Origin: Seminibacterium arietis
GTDB lineage: Bacteria > Pseudomonadota > Gammaproteobacteria > Enterobacterales > Pasteurellaceae
Length of the DNA: 64,000 bases
Reading direction: 5' to 3'
NCBI RefSeq assembly: GCF_042675725.1
Contig: NZ_JBHTJN010000008.1
Location: 186,001-250,000, forward strand
Shown: positions 46,624 through 56,064 of the stretch, in pieces
Position numbering within the stretch: the first letter of the stretch is position 1
Layout of the letters: each line of letters starts with the position of its first letter
The notes under the pieces: model-generated
What the model saw: only the letters and a program-made list of their open reading frames with translations
Told to the model about the DNA's origin: nothing
Databases searched by the model: none
Made by a program: the position numbers and the translations under genes

Positions 46624-48794
46624 CTAAACTGTGGATTCCTTAGTCCAATAATTATTAAAATGCTCTACCGCATTCATTTTAATGAAACATTCTTTCATTA
46701 TATTAATAATTTTAACCTTATCTATTCCGCCTAAGTCTGCTTCTAAGTCTTCTATTGAGTGAGAATTAACATTAAATAGTTTTACTGCTCCTTCAACACT
46801 GCCTAACATCTTGTTTTTATTTTCTGCAGGAATAGAGTTAAATTTAGTAAAAGTTTCTATAATTCTACGAATTGGATTAAGTAGCATGGTTTCACAAGGA
46901 GCACTATCATAAAGAAACTCTAGTTCTTTCCATAAAGCTTCATAATTAGTTTTAAAATCTTCCTTTTTATCTGTCAATTTTTTTATTTCGATCTTTACCC
47001 CATTTGATACTAATCTATAAAATGTATGTTTTTTATAACTATCATATGGATATTTAACATTTAAGTAAAAGTGATTATTGTGGGTCATTATCAATAATTT
47101 GTCTTGATCTTTTAGGCGTTTAACTAAATTATTTAATTCCTCAATAATTAAATATTGCATAGTATCATCATTTGAAGTCATTGGGTCATCAAAAATAATA
47201 ATTTTATTATTTAAATTTTTATTATTTACTTCATCAAGTTTTAAAATAAAGTATAAAAAGGCAATAATATTTTTTTCTCCCAATGACAATTCAGTAATTT
47301 TTCTAATTTCTTTCGTATTTTTGCATCTAACCTTATAATGACCCTGGTTATCTTCATTTATATGTTCTAAAGTAAAATTAACATAAAGCTTTAGTTTGCC
47401 ATTTATTTTATCAGCTAGAATTTTTTCATTTTTTGTTCCTGATTGCAAACTTGATATATTAGTTTCTAAGTCTTGTATTTCTTTTTTGATATTATCAATT
47501 TCTTTTTTTCAAGCTCACTATTTTTAGCAGAATATTCCCCCTCTAATTTATCTCTCTCCGAAACCTCTTCATTATATTTAAATGAATCTATATATTTTTT
47601 TATTTCATTATATCTAAGTTCATCTCTAGCCTGTTTTTGCTTTGTTTTTAAATCGCTAATATTATTTTTATCTACAAGTCCATTATACTTATCAACTTCC
47701 TCTTTAAATTGGTGAGGGATCGTTATTCCTACAGTCTTACATTCTTCAAATAAATATTTTGACTTATTATCCGTTGCCTCTTTTAGAGTATTTAGAAATT
47801 TAAGAACTTCTTCTTTTTTGCTGTTAAAACTTACTATAACTTGATTAACTTCAACCAAATATTCTGGATAAAAATCACTAGTACTTAAGTGAACTTCCTT
47901 AATATTGTTAATAGTATTATTTAAAATATTAATATGTGAGTTTATTTCTTTTTTAAATTTATCTACATCATCAGCAGAAAAATATCTTTTTAGTTTTTCA
48001 TATCTTTCTTTTGAAACGGCATTTCCACAAAAAGCACAGTTATTATTAATAGCATGTATTTTTAATCCTTGCTCTGCAAAATCTCTTTTTAAAGGATTCC
48101 CTAAAAATTCTGGAATTATTACTTGTTCTTCTACTTTTTTTAATAATAAAGTATTTGTAAAATCTAATAAATGATTTAGCTCTATTTCTTTATAAGAAAT
48201 TCTTGTAGCAGTTTTTACATCTGTTTTTATAAGTGTTTCACGACTTTTAATTTCCTCATTTGTAAGACTTTTAGCTTTACCTATTTCATCTTTAAAATTA
48301 TTAATATTGTAATTTGTTGATGCTACTTGAGGATTAGTTATATTTTTTATTTTACTAGCTGCTTTAGTACAAAAATTATTAATCTTATTTGTTTGTTCTT
48401 GATAATAATTTTTACTATTCTCTACTTCTTGCCATAGGTTGTTAGGTTTCTCTTCTGATTTTTGAGTTTCTTTTTCAAGTTTTTTAATTTCTTTTACTTT
48501 TTCACTGATTTGATCTTCTAAAGATTTTATTTGGTTATTTATTTCATTGTTTTCTTCACCTAATACAACTGCATTTAGTTTTTCATCTTCTCCTAAAATA
48601 TCATCAAAACCTTGAAAACAACTAACATCAAAATCTTTCATTTGAGATTCTTTCATTTGAGATTTAAATAAAGAAGTCAATGTAGATTTACCTGTCCCAT
48701 TTTTCCCAAAGATAAAAGTTAATTTTTTATCGATTATCAACTCATCTTGTCCAAATATTCTAGTTTTTGTTAAATCTAATTTTATATCACTCAT
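46624..48794 (-). pseudogene. rloC: RloC/PrrC-type anticodon nuclease, frameshifted
   Basis: Two frames joined at an A7 run (T7 at 47503-47509 on the plus strand) would give one protein of about 724 residues. The first part has Walker A (GKNGTGKST, residues 30-38), coiled coil and a CAFCG zinc-hook pair; the second has LSLGEKN, IIFDDP and a triad Arg-x3-Glu-x31-His (codons at 46869, 46857 and 46761), the same spacing as PrrC Arg320/Glu324/His356. The CxxC and length fit RloC rather than PrrC. Those enzymes cut tRNA anticodons and are often kept silent by type I R-M systems, here directly upstream. One extra A restores the frame. ATG 48794 has GAGGAG. Confidence 0.75.
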
Positions 48795-49336
48795 CAATAT
48801 CTCCTCAATATAAATTAAATTTTAAGCTCTTCGCAAAGTGGTAAAAGTTCTTCTATTTTAGCAACTATTCTTTTTTGTTCCTCTAGTGGTGGGGGGGGGA
48901 TTAATAAACTAGAAATACTACTACTATTTAATGTATTCCCTTTAATAGCTTTCTTACTATCTCCCCATTGTGTTATAAGCGGTAAAATATAAAATAAATA
49001 ATTTCTTAAAGAATAATTTTTATCAATGTATGGGTATATAGATATGATTGCTTCATTATGCACTGCATCTATATTTAAAATAGATGTTCTCCCAACTGTA
49101 AGTTTAAAACTCATAAGAAGAGTTCCTTTTTTTGAAACATTAATAAATTTTTCATCTACTGCTTCTTGACACACACTTTCTTTTGTATAATTTATCTCTC
49201 CATAATCTTTCATATCAGATATTGATACCCAAGGCATATCTTCTCCCCACCATTTAAATTCAGATCTAGGAGGAGTTTTCCCCATTATATGATTTATTAA
49301 ATTACCCAGCCTACACCACTTCCAAGTCTTAGGTAT

Positions 49337-49443
49337 TTCAAATGGTATTTCATCTTCTTTAATTTCCGGCAGTGGTTTTTGTTTTTTGATTTTACCTTCT
49401 TTAATGAGTCTTTGTTTTTCTTCTTGTATTTGATTGAAAAGCT
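49337..49443. repeat. hsdS linker repeat copy 1
   Basis: Encodes the linker QIQEEKQRLIKEGKIKK and following IPFEIPK. Nearly identical to the segment at 50103-50208. Such paired sequences in hsdS allow domain exchange. Confidence 0.6.
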
Positions 49444-50102
49444 TCTCTGCACTTCCTTCTTCTTTTCTTTGCTCTACTAGTTTTCCTTGTATGGCGTATT
49501 GTAAAATTGATTTTTTTATATCTTCTGGAAATTTTGCATTTAGTTTTTCAAGTTCGTTATAAAATGCAGCATAATCTTCAACAAGTGGTAAAAGTTCCTC
49601 GATTTTAGCGACAATTCTTTTTTGTTCCTCTAGGGGTGGGAGGGGGATTAAAAATTTCATTAAATCTCTAGCACCTAAATTAGGCTGAACTGATCCGTTA
49701 TTATATTTATTTATATCTAATTTAAATAAACTAGTATCAAAATAAACTGAAATATAATTAATAATTATGTTTTCATTTATAAAAATTTTTATTATTACAA
49801 GCGATGACGCTATAGCTCCTGTTTCAAATGGATAGATACAATTTTTACCTAAAGATCCTCTTATGCAGACAACTAAATCATTTTTTTTTAATTTACCATC
49901 TCTTAATAAGTCATATTGATGTTGTGATAGATATAAAAGATTATCTTTTGTAATAGTATTATCCTTAATATTAATAGCACTGATAAATGGAATATCTCCT
50001 ATTGGTGTTAATTTATCTTTAGATGGATAATTTTTTCCTCTATCTCCATTTACTAACCTAGTTATCTCCCCCAACCTACACTATTTCCAGTTCTTAGGTA
50101 TT

Positions 50103-50208
50103 TCAAAAGGAATTTCATCTTCTTTTATTTCCAGCAGTGGTTTTTGTTTTTTGATTTTGCTTTCTTTAATCAGTCGTTGTTTTTCTTCTTGTATTTGCTT
50201 GAAATGGG
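50103..50208. repeat. hsdS linker repeat copy 2 and deletion junction
   Basis: Matches 49337-49443 over about 105 bp with few differences. Its upstream edge is where the hsdM fragment ends. Confidence 0.6.
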
Positions 50209-51122
50209 AAAAAGCCTTGAATTGATTTATCTTCTTTTCCACCGTAAGGAGGGTTCATTAGGATAACATCAAATTTATCATCTTCTGTATAGTCTAGCAA
50301 ATTATTTTTTAAAGAGTTTGTATGATAAATATTAGGCACTTCAATATCATGTAAGAGCATATTTGTTACACAAAGAAGATATGGAAATGGCTTTTTTTCT
50401 ATTCCGTAAATACTATCATCAAACATTCTTTGTTCTGAAATATCTGTTACTTGTTTAGAAAGCTCATTAAGATAAGATGTAATAAAACCTCCTGTTCCAC
50501 AAGCAAAGTCCGCCATTTTTTCACCAAGTTTTGGTTTTATCATCTGTGCCATGAATTGTATAACTGCTCTTGGTGTATAAAATTCACCAGCAGATCCTGC
50601 TGATTGAAGTTCTCTTAATATTTCTTCATAAACAAATCCAAAAGCATGGCTTTCTTTTACATCATCAAATTCTATTTCATCAATAATATCTATAACTTGA
50701 CGAAGATAGACACCGTCTTTCATGTAGTTGTTTGCATCTTCAAAGGTATCTTTTACAATACTTTTTTTAATTGGAGTATTAGGATTTACACTTATACCTT
50801 TATAGATAATTTTATCTCCTTCTTTTATATCATTTCCTTTTAAAACTGGAAATAAAGTATTATTGATAAAATTTAAAAGTTCATCACCTGTCTTTGCGTG
50901 GCCATTTTCATCTTTTTTTGCCCAGTTTCTCCATCTTAAATCTTCTGGAATAATTGATTCGTAATTATCTTCATTTAATTCCCAATCATCTTCTTTTGTA
51001 TCATAGACTTTTAAAAATAGCATCCAAACCATTTGCTCTATTCTTTGAGCATCGCCATTAATACCGGCGTCCATTCTCATAATATCTCTTATTCTTTTTA
51101 TAAATCCTGACTGCATTGCCAT
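50166..51122 (-). pseudogene. hsdM: Type I methyltransferase HsdM, C-terminally truncated
   Basis: The first about 307 residues are a normal HsdM: N-terminal helical domain, FACGTGGF SAM motif I and NPPYGG motif IV. It then runs out of frame into hsdS linker sequence and ends after 318 residues; complete HsdM proteins are about 480-530. A deletion thus removed its C-terminus and the start of hsdS. Confidence 0.85.
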
Positions 51123-51123
51123 A

Positions 51124-51786
51124 CTAACATACCCCTATATCATAATATAAATTCAATTCTAATTTTCTTATTGCTGTAAAATATTCTTCTTTGCCCCCAA
51201 ATAAACTAACAATTTTTGAAGGTTTCCCAAAATCAGAAAACTCCGAAAGAGAAAGGACTTTAATATCCTCTACTTCTGTAATTCCTTTATTCATATACTT
51301 ATCTAAAAGTATTTCTAAAACTTTTTGGGCGTCTTTAGAATATTTATTAAAGAAATCTTTCTTTTTAACTCTATCCACTCTTTCTTTTCTAGTTAATGGT
51401 TTTTTCCCATAGGCAATAGTAGCCTTTCGTAGGTCTCTTGTGCTTTCTGCAAAATCAGTTTCAGCAATATAGCGTATGGCAAAGTCTTCAAAACGTTCTG
51501 CATTCTGAATAGAATTTTTAAATTTTCGCTTTTCGCTAGCAGGAGAAATTCCTTCGCTCACAAGCTTTCTTGCTTCATTAAGTTTTTCTCGTGCTTCAGA
51601 TAACGTGAAGCCGTCACCACCATATTTACCAATAGATAAAGTTTCTCTACGTCCATTGATACGATAATCATAACGAAACATTACCGTGCCAGTAGTTGAA
51701 ACAACAACATACAATCCGTCTCTATCGGGTACTTATTAGAGCTTATCTTTCGATTTTAAAGATTTGATTTTACTATCAGTTAGCAT
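51124..51786 (-). pseudogene. P4-type integrase N-terminus fused to HsdR C-terminus
   Basis: From ATG 51786 (MLTDSKIKSLKSKDKL) two stop codons TAA TAA at 51738-51733 interrupt the DUF4102 arm of a P4-like integrase, which then continues YDYRINGRRETLSIGKYG to about residue 80-90. After that the sequence becomes HsdR C-terminal (KKDFFNKYSKDAQKVLEILL; FGGKEEYFTAIRKLELNLYY) and ends one base before hsdM. A deletion joined integrase to the tail of hsdR, removing nearly all of both. Confidence 0.75.
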
Positions 51787-51853
51787 AACATTCTCCAATA
51801 CCGTCAGGGAAATGAACTACCTAGAAAAATAGAGAAAAGCCTAGAAACAAATA

Positions 51854-51876
51854 AAGCCTTGATAATCAAGGCTTTA
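51854..51876. terminator. Hairpin upstream of the integrase remnant
   Basis: AAAGCCTTGA-TAA-TCAAGGCTTT, a perfect 10-bp stem; on the minus strand ATTTGTTTC follows. It would end transcription from the AlwI/ATPase cassette. Confidence 0.65.
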
Positions 51877-51920
51877 AATGAAATTTGAAATAATTAGAAA
51901 TGAGCTGAAACAGCTAATTT

Positions 51921-52043
51921 TTACTCCCACTCGATATGTCCATTGATATTATTTTGTATAAATGCCATAAAATCAAGGCTTTTGTTATCAGCTTTAGCCT
52001 TATTATCCGTTTTATTTCTGTTTATCTGATTTTTTGCAAGCAT
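51921..52043 (-). CDS. Small ORF, 40 residues, ends NGHIEWE
   Basis: ATG 52043 to TAA 51921, 24 bp after the ATPase stop. No Shine-Dalgarno. The end GHIEWE recalls the GuaA C-terminus (IEWE), a known island target, but the rest is unrelated to GuaA. It may be an integration-site remnant rather than a gene. A 10-bp ATGCTTGCAA is tandemly doubled at its start. Confidence 0.3.
   Translation of the reverse strand: MLAKNQINRNKTDNKAKADNKSLDFMAFIQNNINGHIEWE
51922..51932. repeat. Candidate right attachment repeat
   Basis: TACTCCCACTC, identical to 46462-46472, about 135 bp from the integrase remnant start. Confidence 0.45.
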
Positions 52044-52066
52044 ATTGCAAGCATAAAGTCAAAGAT

Positions 52067-54241
52067 CTATAATTTGTTTACAAAAGCTAAAATATCTGTT
52101 TTCTCCTTTCCCAACATATGATCAGTAATGTCAATTGCCGGCTGGAAAATACTCATATTCCCCTCAAAATGATTAAATTCATTCAACAAAGTTTTCTTTG
52201 TTGTAAGAAAAACTCTATTTTTTATATCATCACTATTTTTACTATTTTCAGGAAAAGCTTTTGAAATTATCTGTCCAAGTTGTTTAGCTCCATTCTTACT
52301 TTCAGTATCTATGTTATACTTCGACACTAATTTTTTCTCTATCAATAATCTTAAAAACAAATAAGTAAATGAATGTACTAGCGTACGATTTAATAATGGA
52401 TATTTCTCTTTATCAACAATTTCCTTTCCATCAACAGTTTTATTCAACATATCATCAACATTCACTTTATAATTATTAGGAATTATATTATTCTTGTTCC
52501 CGAATAACTTTATATAACACTCTGCTATATCAACTGTATTTGTTTTATATCCATGCATTAATTGAGTTAGATTTTCTTTAATATCATTATTATTAATAAT
52601 TGTTGAATATCCTCTCATAAAAGGAATTAACGAAATCAAAAATAATTCTACATCTTTTATATGTTCATAAATCTTTTCTCTAAATGTTTTTAACAACTCA
52701 TCAAGGTTAATAAGCATATCACGTTCATCAGAATTTAATGCTATAAACCCATTTTCTTCATTCTCTGTGTTATTGAATAAAAATAACTTAAAGCATTTTT
52801 TAAATTGTCCATCTAAAAGTCTTAATAGATCTACATTATGAGTTAAAATAACCCTTTTCTTATTCTGTAATATCTTAACTATTGCATAAGCTATTTTATT
52901 TTTATAAATAGAATCAAAGCTAGAAATAGGATCATCTAGTATTATAATTGGTTTGTCAGAGTTTTTTGCTTTCAAAAATTCAAATGTTAACGATAGAAAA
53001 TTTTGTTCTCCTGAACTTAATGGCAATTCTTCTCTGTTAATCCCAAGAAAAGCCTTATTCTCTAAAACAATTTTTATATTCTTCTTATCATCTCTAATTA
53101 TCTGCAGCTTCTTACTCATATTGTTACTGATAATCTGCTCAATATATAAAAAATCTTCCTCTGTAATATCTGGCTTCTGATTTATCAATTTTTTATATTC
53201 TTCATTTTTTATCTTTATCTCAGAAGATTTATAAAGTTGTACCAATTCCCTTATTACCTTGTTCGCAAATATATTCTTATATTCTTTAATCGACTCTTTA
53301 AGTAACAAAACATCACTCAAATTCCCTGTTTCAATTGCACCTAGCATAATATCCTTTATTCTAAACGGATCTTTTTCACTTATATTAGCAATTATCTTTT
53401 CAACAATTTTTTTAGTCTTTACATCTAATGTCTTTATAATTTCTTCCTTATTTTTGGATTTTTTATTTAATAAATCTTCAGAATCAATTCCATTTGAATC
53501 ACAAACTATACACTGGTCTTTGTAACTGAAACGTGAAAGTATCTTTATGGCTTCTGTATTCTCCTCTATTTCCTTAATGTGAGAATTATTAGCTAACTTA
53601 CTTGTATCTATCGTTTCAATTTCAGTAATAAGGGGATTCTTTTCTGATAAATCAGAAATGATATAATCTAGCTTGGCCTGTTCATAGTCAGGAATGGTTA
53701 TTTGAGTATGCTTGTCCAATTCCAAAATATAAGTATCCACGCCAGTTTTAGAGCCTTTAGTTCTGTTGTTCATTAAATCTTTAATTATATTTTGAATACT
53801 TGTCCATTCAGAAAAGCAATCTATCGATTTACTACTGCTTGAAGATACACTGTAATTACTTTTTAAGATAGAAATACTTTCAGTGCAAAGTCTATTATAC
53901 TCATTTGCTATATATTCCTGTAATTCAAATTCTTTTTTTATGTCATCTCCTAATAAAAAATCTTTCGTTTCCCCTTGTATGATATTTCTGTTATTTTGAT
54001 CGTTAATCACAAAAAATTGAGAACCATCCGTATACTCCTTCCCATCATAAGTATACTTTACTTTTGTTCCCTTTTCGGATGATAAAACCTTTACTAAACT
54101 TGTTTTACCAGTTCCATTAGGACCATAAATTACAGAAATTCCTTCTCTGGAAAAATCTATTTCATTATTTCTAGTTAGCCTTTTATAATCTGATACAAAA
54201 ATATCTTCATTTTCAATTTTTTCAAAACTAATCTTTGCCAC
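52067..54241 (-). CDS. SMC/RloC-like ATPase of a two-gene nuclease cassette
   Basis: A 724-residue ATPase of the AAA_13/RloC-like class. GTG start 54241 with AGGAGG. Walker A GPNGTGKTS (40-48), a CIVCD pair at 244-247 within coiled coil (possible zinc hook), signature LSSGEQN (408-414), IIILDDP Walker B and a later THN histidine. The C-terminal part has RLLIE (631-635) and FNH (691), an Arg-x3-Glu-His set like RloC/PrrC but with different spacing. It lies 26 bp downstream of the AlwI-family nuclease gene, so both were probably one operon. Likely a sensor or motor for a defence nuclease; its own tRNase activity is possible but unproved. Confidence 0.65.
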   Translation of the reverse strand: MAKISFEKIENEDIFVSDYKRLTRNNEIDFSREGISVIYGPNGTGKTSLVKVLSSEKGTKVKYTYDGKEYTDGSQFFVINDQNNRNIIQGETKDFLLGDDIKKEFELQEYIANEYNRLCTESISILKSNYSVSSSSSKSIDCFSEWTSIQNIIKDLMNNRTKGSKTGVDTYILELDKHTQITIPDYEQAKLDYIISDLSEKNPLITEIETIDTSKLANNSHIKEIEENTEAIKILSRFSYKDQCIVCDSNGIDSEDLLNKKSKNKEEIIKTLDVKTKKIVEKIIANISEKDPFRIKDIMLGAIETGNLSDVLLLKESIKEYKNIFANKVIRELVQLYKSSEIKIKNEEYKKLINQKPDITEEDFLYIEQIISNNMSKKLQIIRDDKKNIKIVLENKAFLGINREELPLSSGEQNFLSLTFEFLKAKNSDKPIIILDDPISSFDSIYKNKIAYAIVKILQNKKRVILTHNVDLLRLLDGQFKKCFKLFLFNNTENEENGFIALNSDERDMLINLDELLKTFREKIYEHIKDVELFLISLIPFMRGYSTIINNNDIKENLTQLMHGYKTNTVDIAECYIKLFGNKNNIIPNNYKVNVDDMLNKTVDGKEIVDKEKYPLLNRTLVHSFTYLFLRLLIEKKLVSKYNIDTESKNGAKQLGQIISKAFPENSKNSDDIKNRVFLTTKKTLLNEFNHFEGNMSIFQPAIDITDHMLGKEKTDILAFVNKL

Positions 54242-54267
54242 CTTTATTCCTCCTAAAACTATAAATA

Positions 54268-56022
54268 TTATGCCTTATACTCTCCCGTAGCCTCTTTTAT
54301 CATCCCATCATGCCAATCTAAAGTCTCTAACGGCATTTCATGGTATTTATCAAACACTTCATACAGATACTTATACTTAACCTTATTTTCAATTATTTTC
54401 TTAAGAGAATCTGTGTCCATTGAAATAATCTTCATACCTGTAATAGTTTCTTCATCTCTGGTGTATGGAATTATCTTTCTATATCTAAAATCTGAGATTA
54501 CATTTTTATCTAAGTATGTGCTTACAAATAGGCTGTAATCAAACGGATTATTAAATCTAATCCTATAATCTCCTAAATGTCTTGAAACAGGCTCCATTTC
54601 CATTCTTCTTTGATTATTTCCATCTGCAAGGGTTGCTTCAAGCAATAATGAATGTTTTGGATAAGAGGTACACGCTTCATATTCATATATAATGTCTGCA
54701 TAACCTCCAGCTGCATGTGTCTTAGGCAATAAATTAGCTTCTAATGATAACTTCATGAAGTCCAAAATATTCCCTTGTCTTTCACTTACTTTATACCATA
54801 TTATTCCCAAAATATATTCAAAGATAGTTGGTATTGCAGCCTCATCTGTAACAAGTTCTTCAATCCTTTTATCATCACGTTTCTCAAAACAATTTAGTAA
54901 CTCTATAAGCACAGAATCGTTAAATTTCTTATCAATCAAAGTGTTAAATCTTCTGTATCGTTCATCATTTACATAAGTTGCAGCTTGTTCCGGACTCTTA
55001 ATTGTAATTCCTAAATCTTTACTTAAAGCTGCATATACTTTGCTAATATCTAACTTGAATGCTTCTGATATAGTTTCAAGTGGGGTATCAGTCCTGAGAT
55101 TATTATCTCTACTAAAAGTTTCTGTATACAGAACATCAATAATTTCTTTAAAATAATACTTTGGAATCATATCCAACTTAATCATACGATCTTCAAAAAT
55201 TAGAGTATCTGTAATATTAAAATATCTTCTATTTAAATCAAAATAATCAGATAAAGTCGCCATTGCTTTAAAAACATGTAAATATTTGAAAAAAACTTCT
55301 TTTAGTTCTGTCTCATTTTTACAGTTTATAAATGGGCATAGCTTATTAATTGAAGACTTCCCATTTTTTCTTACAACACCAATATTGGTTGTTTTAAATA
55401 GTAAACTTCTCCACAATGTTCCAGGTTTTTGATTTATATTCTTTGCAGAATTTAATAGTGATTCATAAACACTTTCGCCATCAAGAAATACCTTCTTTAA
55501 ATTCTCATATAATTTATAGTACGGCTTGTCATAGCTTCTGCTTTTACGATTCATTCCCACTAAACATATTAGATTTTCATCAACATCAGAGGCTATAAAT
55601 TCTTCTTGTGCAAGTTTATAGTTATCCATTTGCATAAGCCTCTTATAAATTATTTCTTCCGGCAAAATTTTACCTTCTCGATATAATTTAATATCCGATA
55701 TGATTTGTTTTGCACTTTCGTCATCTCTAATTAGCGGAACAAAATAAGTAAACTCGTCATAACTTAAAAACTCAAGTTCCGTCAGGCACTTTACAACCGC
55801 AATAAACGGTCTAACGATACTACCACTTACATATATACTTGTTTTAAGAAGCTGTTTTAGATAGATAAAGCTATCTCTATTAATATTAAACACATTATTG
55901 GTTTCAAAATCCCCACTACTTGTTATTTTAAGAACTCCCACACCACCCAAACCACAAAACAAACAGAACAAAACGAGGTAAAACAACGGATTACAAAAAC
56001 AGAAAAGACAAAACAAGCACAA
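54268..56022 (-). CDS. AlwI-family restriction nuclease, 5' truncated
   Basis: A long frame of 584 residues. Its central and C-terminal parts fit the AlwI restriction endonuclease family: GGYADIIYEYE (Asp443), then LLLEATLADGNNQ (Glu462) and MEMEPVSRHL, the metal-dependent nuclease core. The first ~27 residues are cysteine/phenylalanine-rich and derive from different sequence than the nuclease; the likely family sequence starts near GVLKITSSGD (about 55945). The native N-terminus and start are therefore missing, and the frame may be inactive. No methyltransferase gene lies beside it, unusual for restriction enzymes. Confidence 0.6.
   Translation of the reverse strand: MCLFCLFCFCNPLFYLVLFCLFCGLGGVGVLKITSSGDFETNNVFNINRDSFIYLKQLLKTSIYVSGSIVRPFIAVVKCLTELEFLSYDEFTYFVPLIRDDESAKQIISDIKLYREGKILPEEIIYKRLMQMDNYKLAQEEFIASDVDENLICLVGMNRKSRSYDKPYYKLYENLKKVFLDGESVYESLLNSAKNINQKPGTLWRSLLFKTTNIGVVRKNGKSSINKLCPFINCKNETELKEVFFKYLHVFKAMATLSDYFDLNRRYFNITDTLIFEDRMIKLDMIPKYYFKEIIDVLYTETFSRDNNLRTDTPLETISEAFKLDISKVYAALSKDLGITIKSPEQAATYVNDERYRRFNTLIDKKFNDSVLIELLNCFEKRDDKRIEELVTDEAAIPTIFEYILGIIWYKVSERQGNILDFMKLSLEANLLPKTHAAGGYADIIYEYEACTSYPKHSLLLEATLADGNNQRRMEMEPVSRHLGDYRIRFNNPFDYSLFVSTYLDKNVISDFRYRKIIPYTRDEETITGMKIISMDTDSLKKIIENKVKYKYLYEVFDKYHEMPLETLDWHDGMIKEATGEYKA
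55934..55941. repeat. Partial copy of att-like core at the cassette edge
   Basis: ACTCCCAC, the first 8 bases shared with the repeats at 46462 and 51922, exactly where AlwI sequence ends. Eight bases can match by chance. Confidence 0.25.
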
Positions 56023-56035
56023 GCCAACAAGAAAA

Positions 56036-56057
56036 AACAGCCACTAAACAGCCACTA
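56036..56057. repeat. Tandem 11-bp repeat by the integrase end
   Basis: AACAGCCACTA twice, just beyond the integrase stop codon, where attL or attP arm sites are expected. Confidence 0.4.
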
Positions 56058-56064
56058 AAAAATA

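Larger units (their letters stand above)
48815..50208 (-). pseudogene. hsdS: Type I specificity subunit HsdS, nonsense and 5' deletion
   Basis: Two target-recognition regions, each followed by the LEEQKRIVAKIEELLPL conserved helix. The upstream part (FKQIQEEKQRLIKE...) starts at a fusion with hsdM near 50201-50208. A TAG at 50081-50083 replaces an expected tryptophan codon in the PKNWK-CRLG context, as the second repeat has KTWKWCRLG. From 50074 (TTG) the frame is open for 419 residues. HsdS directs methylation and cutting; this copy likely lacks its N-terminal part. Confidence 0.75.
46462..51932. mobile_element. Decayed integrative defence island (type I R-M plus RloC)
   Basis: Order on the minus strand: broken P4-type integrase fused to an HsdR tail, hsdM fragment, hsdS, RloC. 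Every protein gene carries a lesion. Base composition is more AT-rich than the core, and I find no uptake signal within. Integrase at one end and an 11-bp direct repeat at both ends suggest integration as a unit. Confidence 0.65.

Noticed and set aside
48970..48985. Actinobacillus-type uptake signal (ACAAGCGGT) in hsdS
   Set aside because: Only ATAAGCGGT, one mismatch, a single occurrence; probably chance.
51921..51980. guaA 3' end
   Set aside because: Only the last residues IEWE match; the upstream 30 codons are not GuaA, so at most an attachment remnant.
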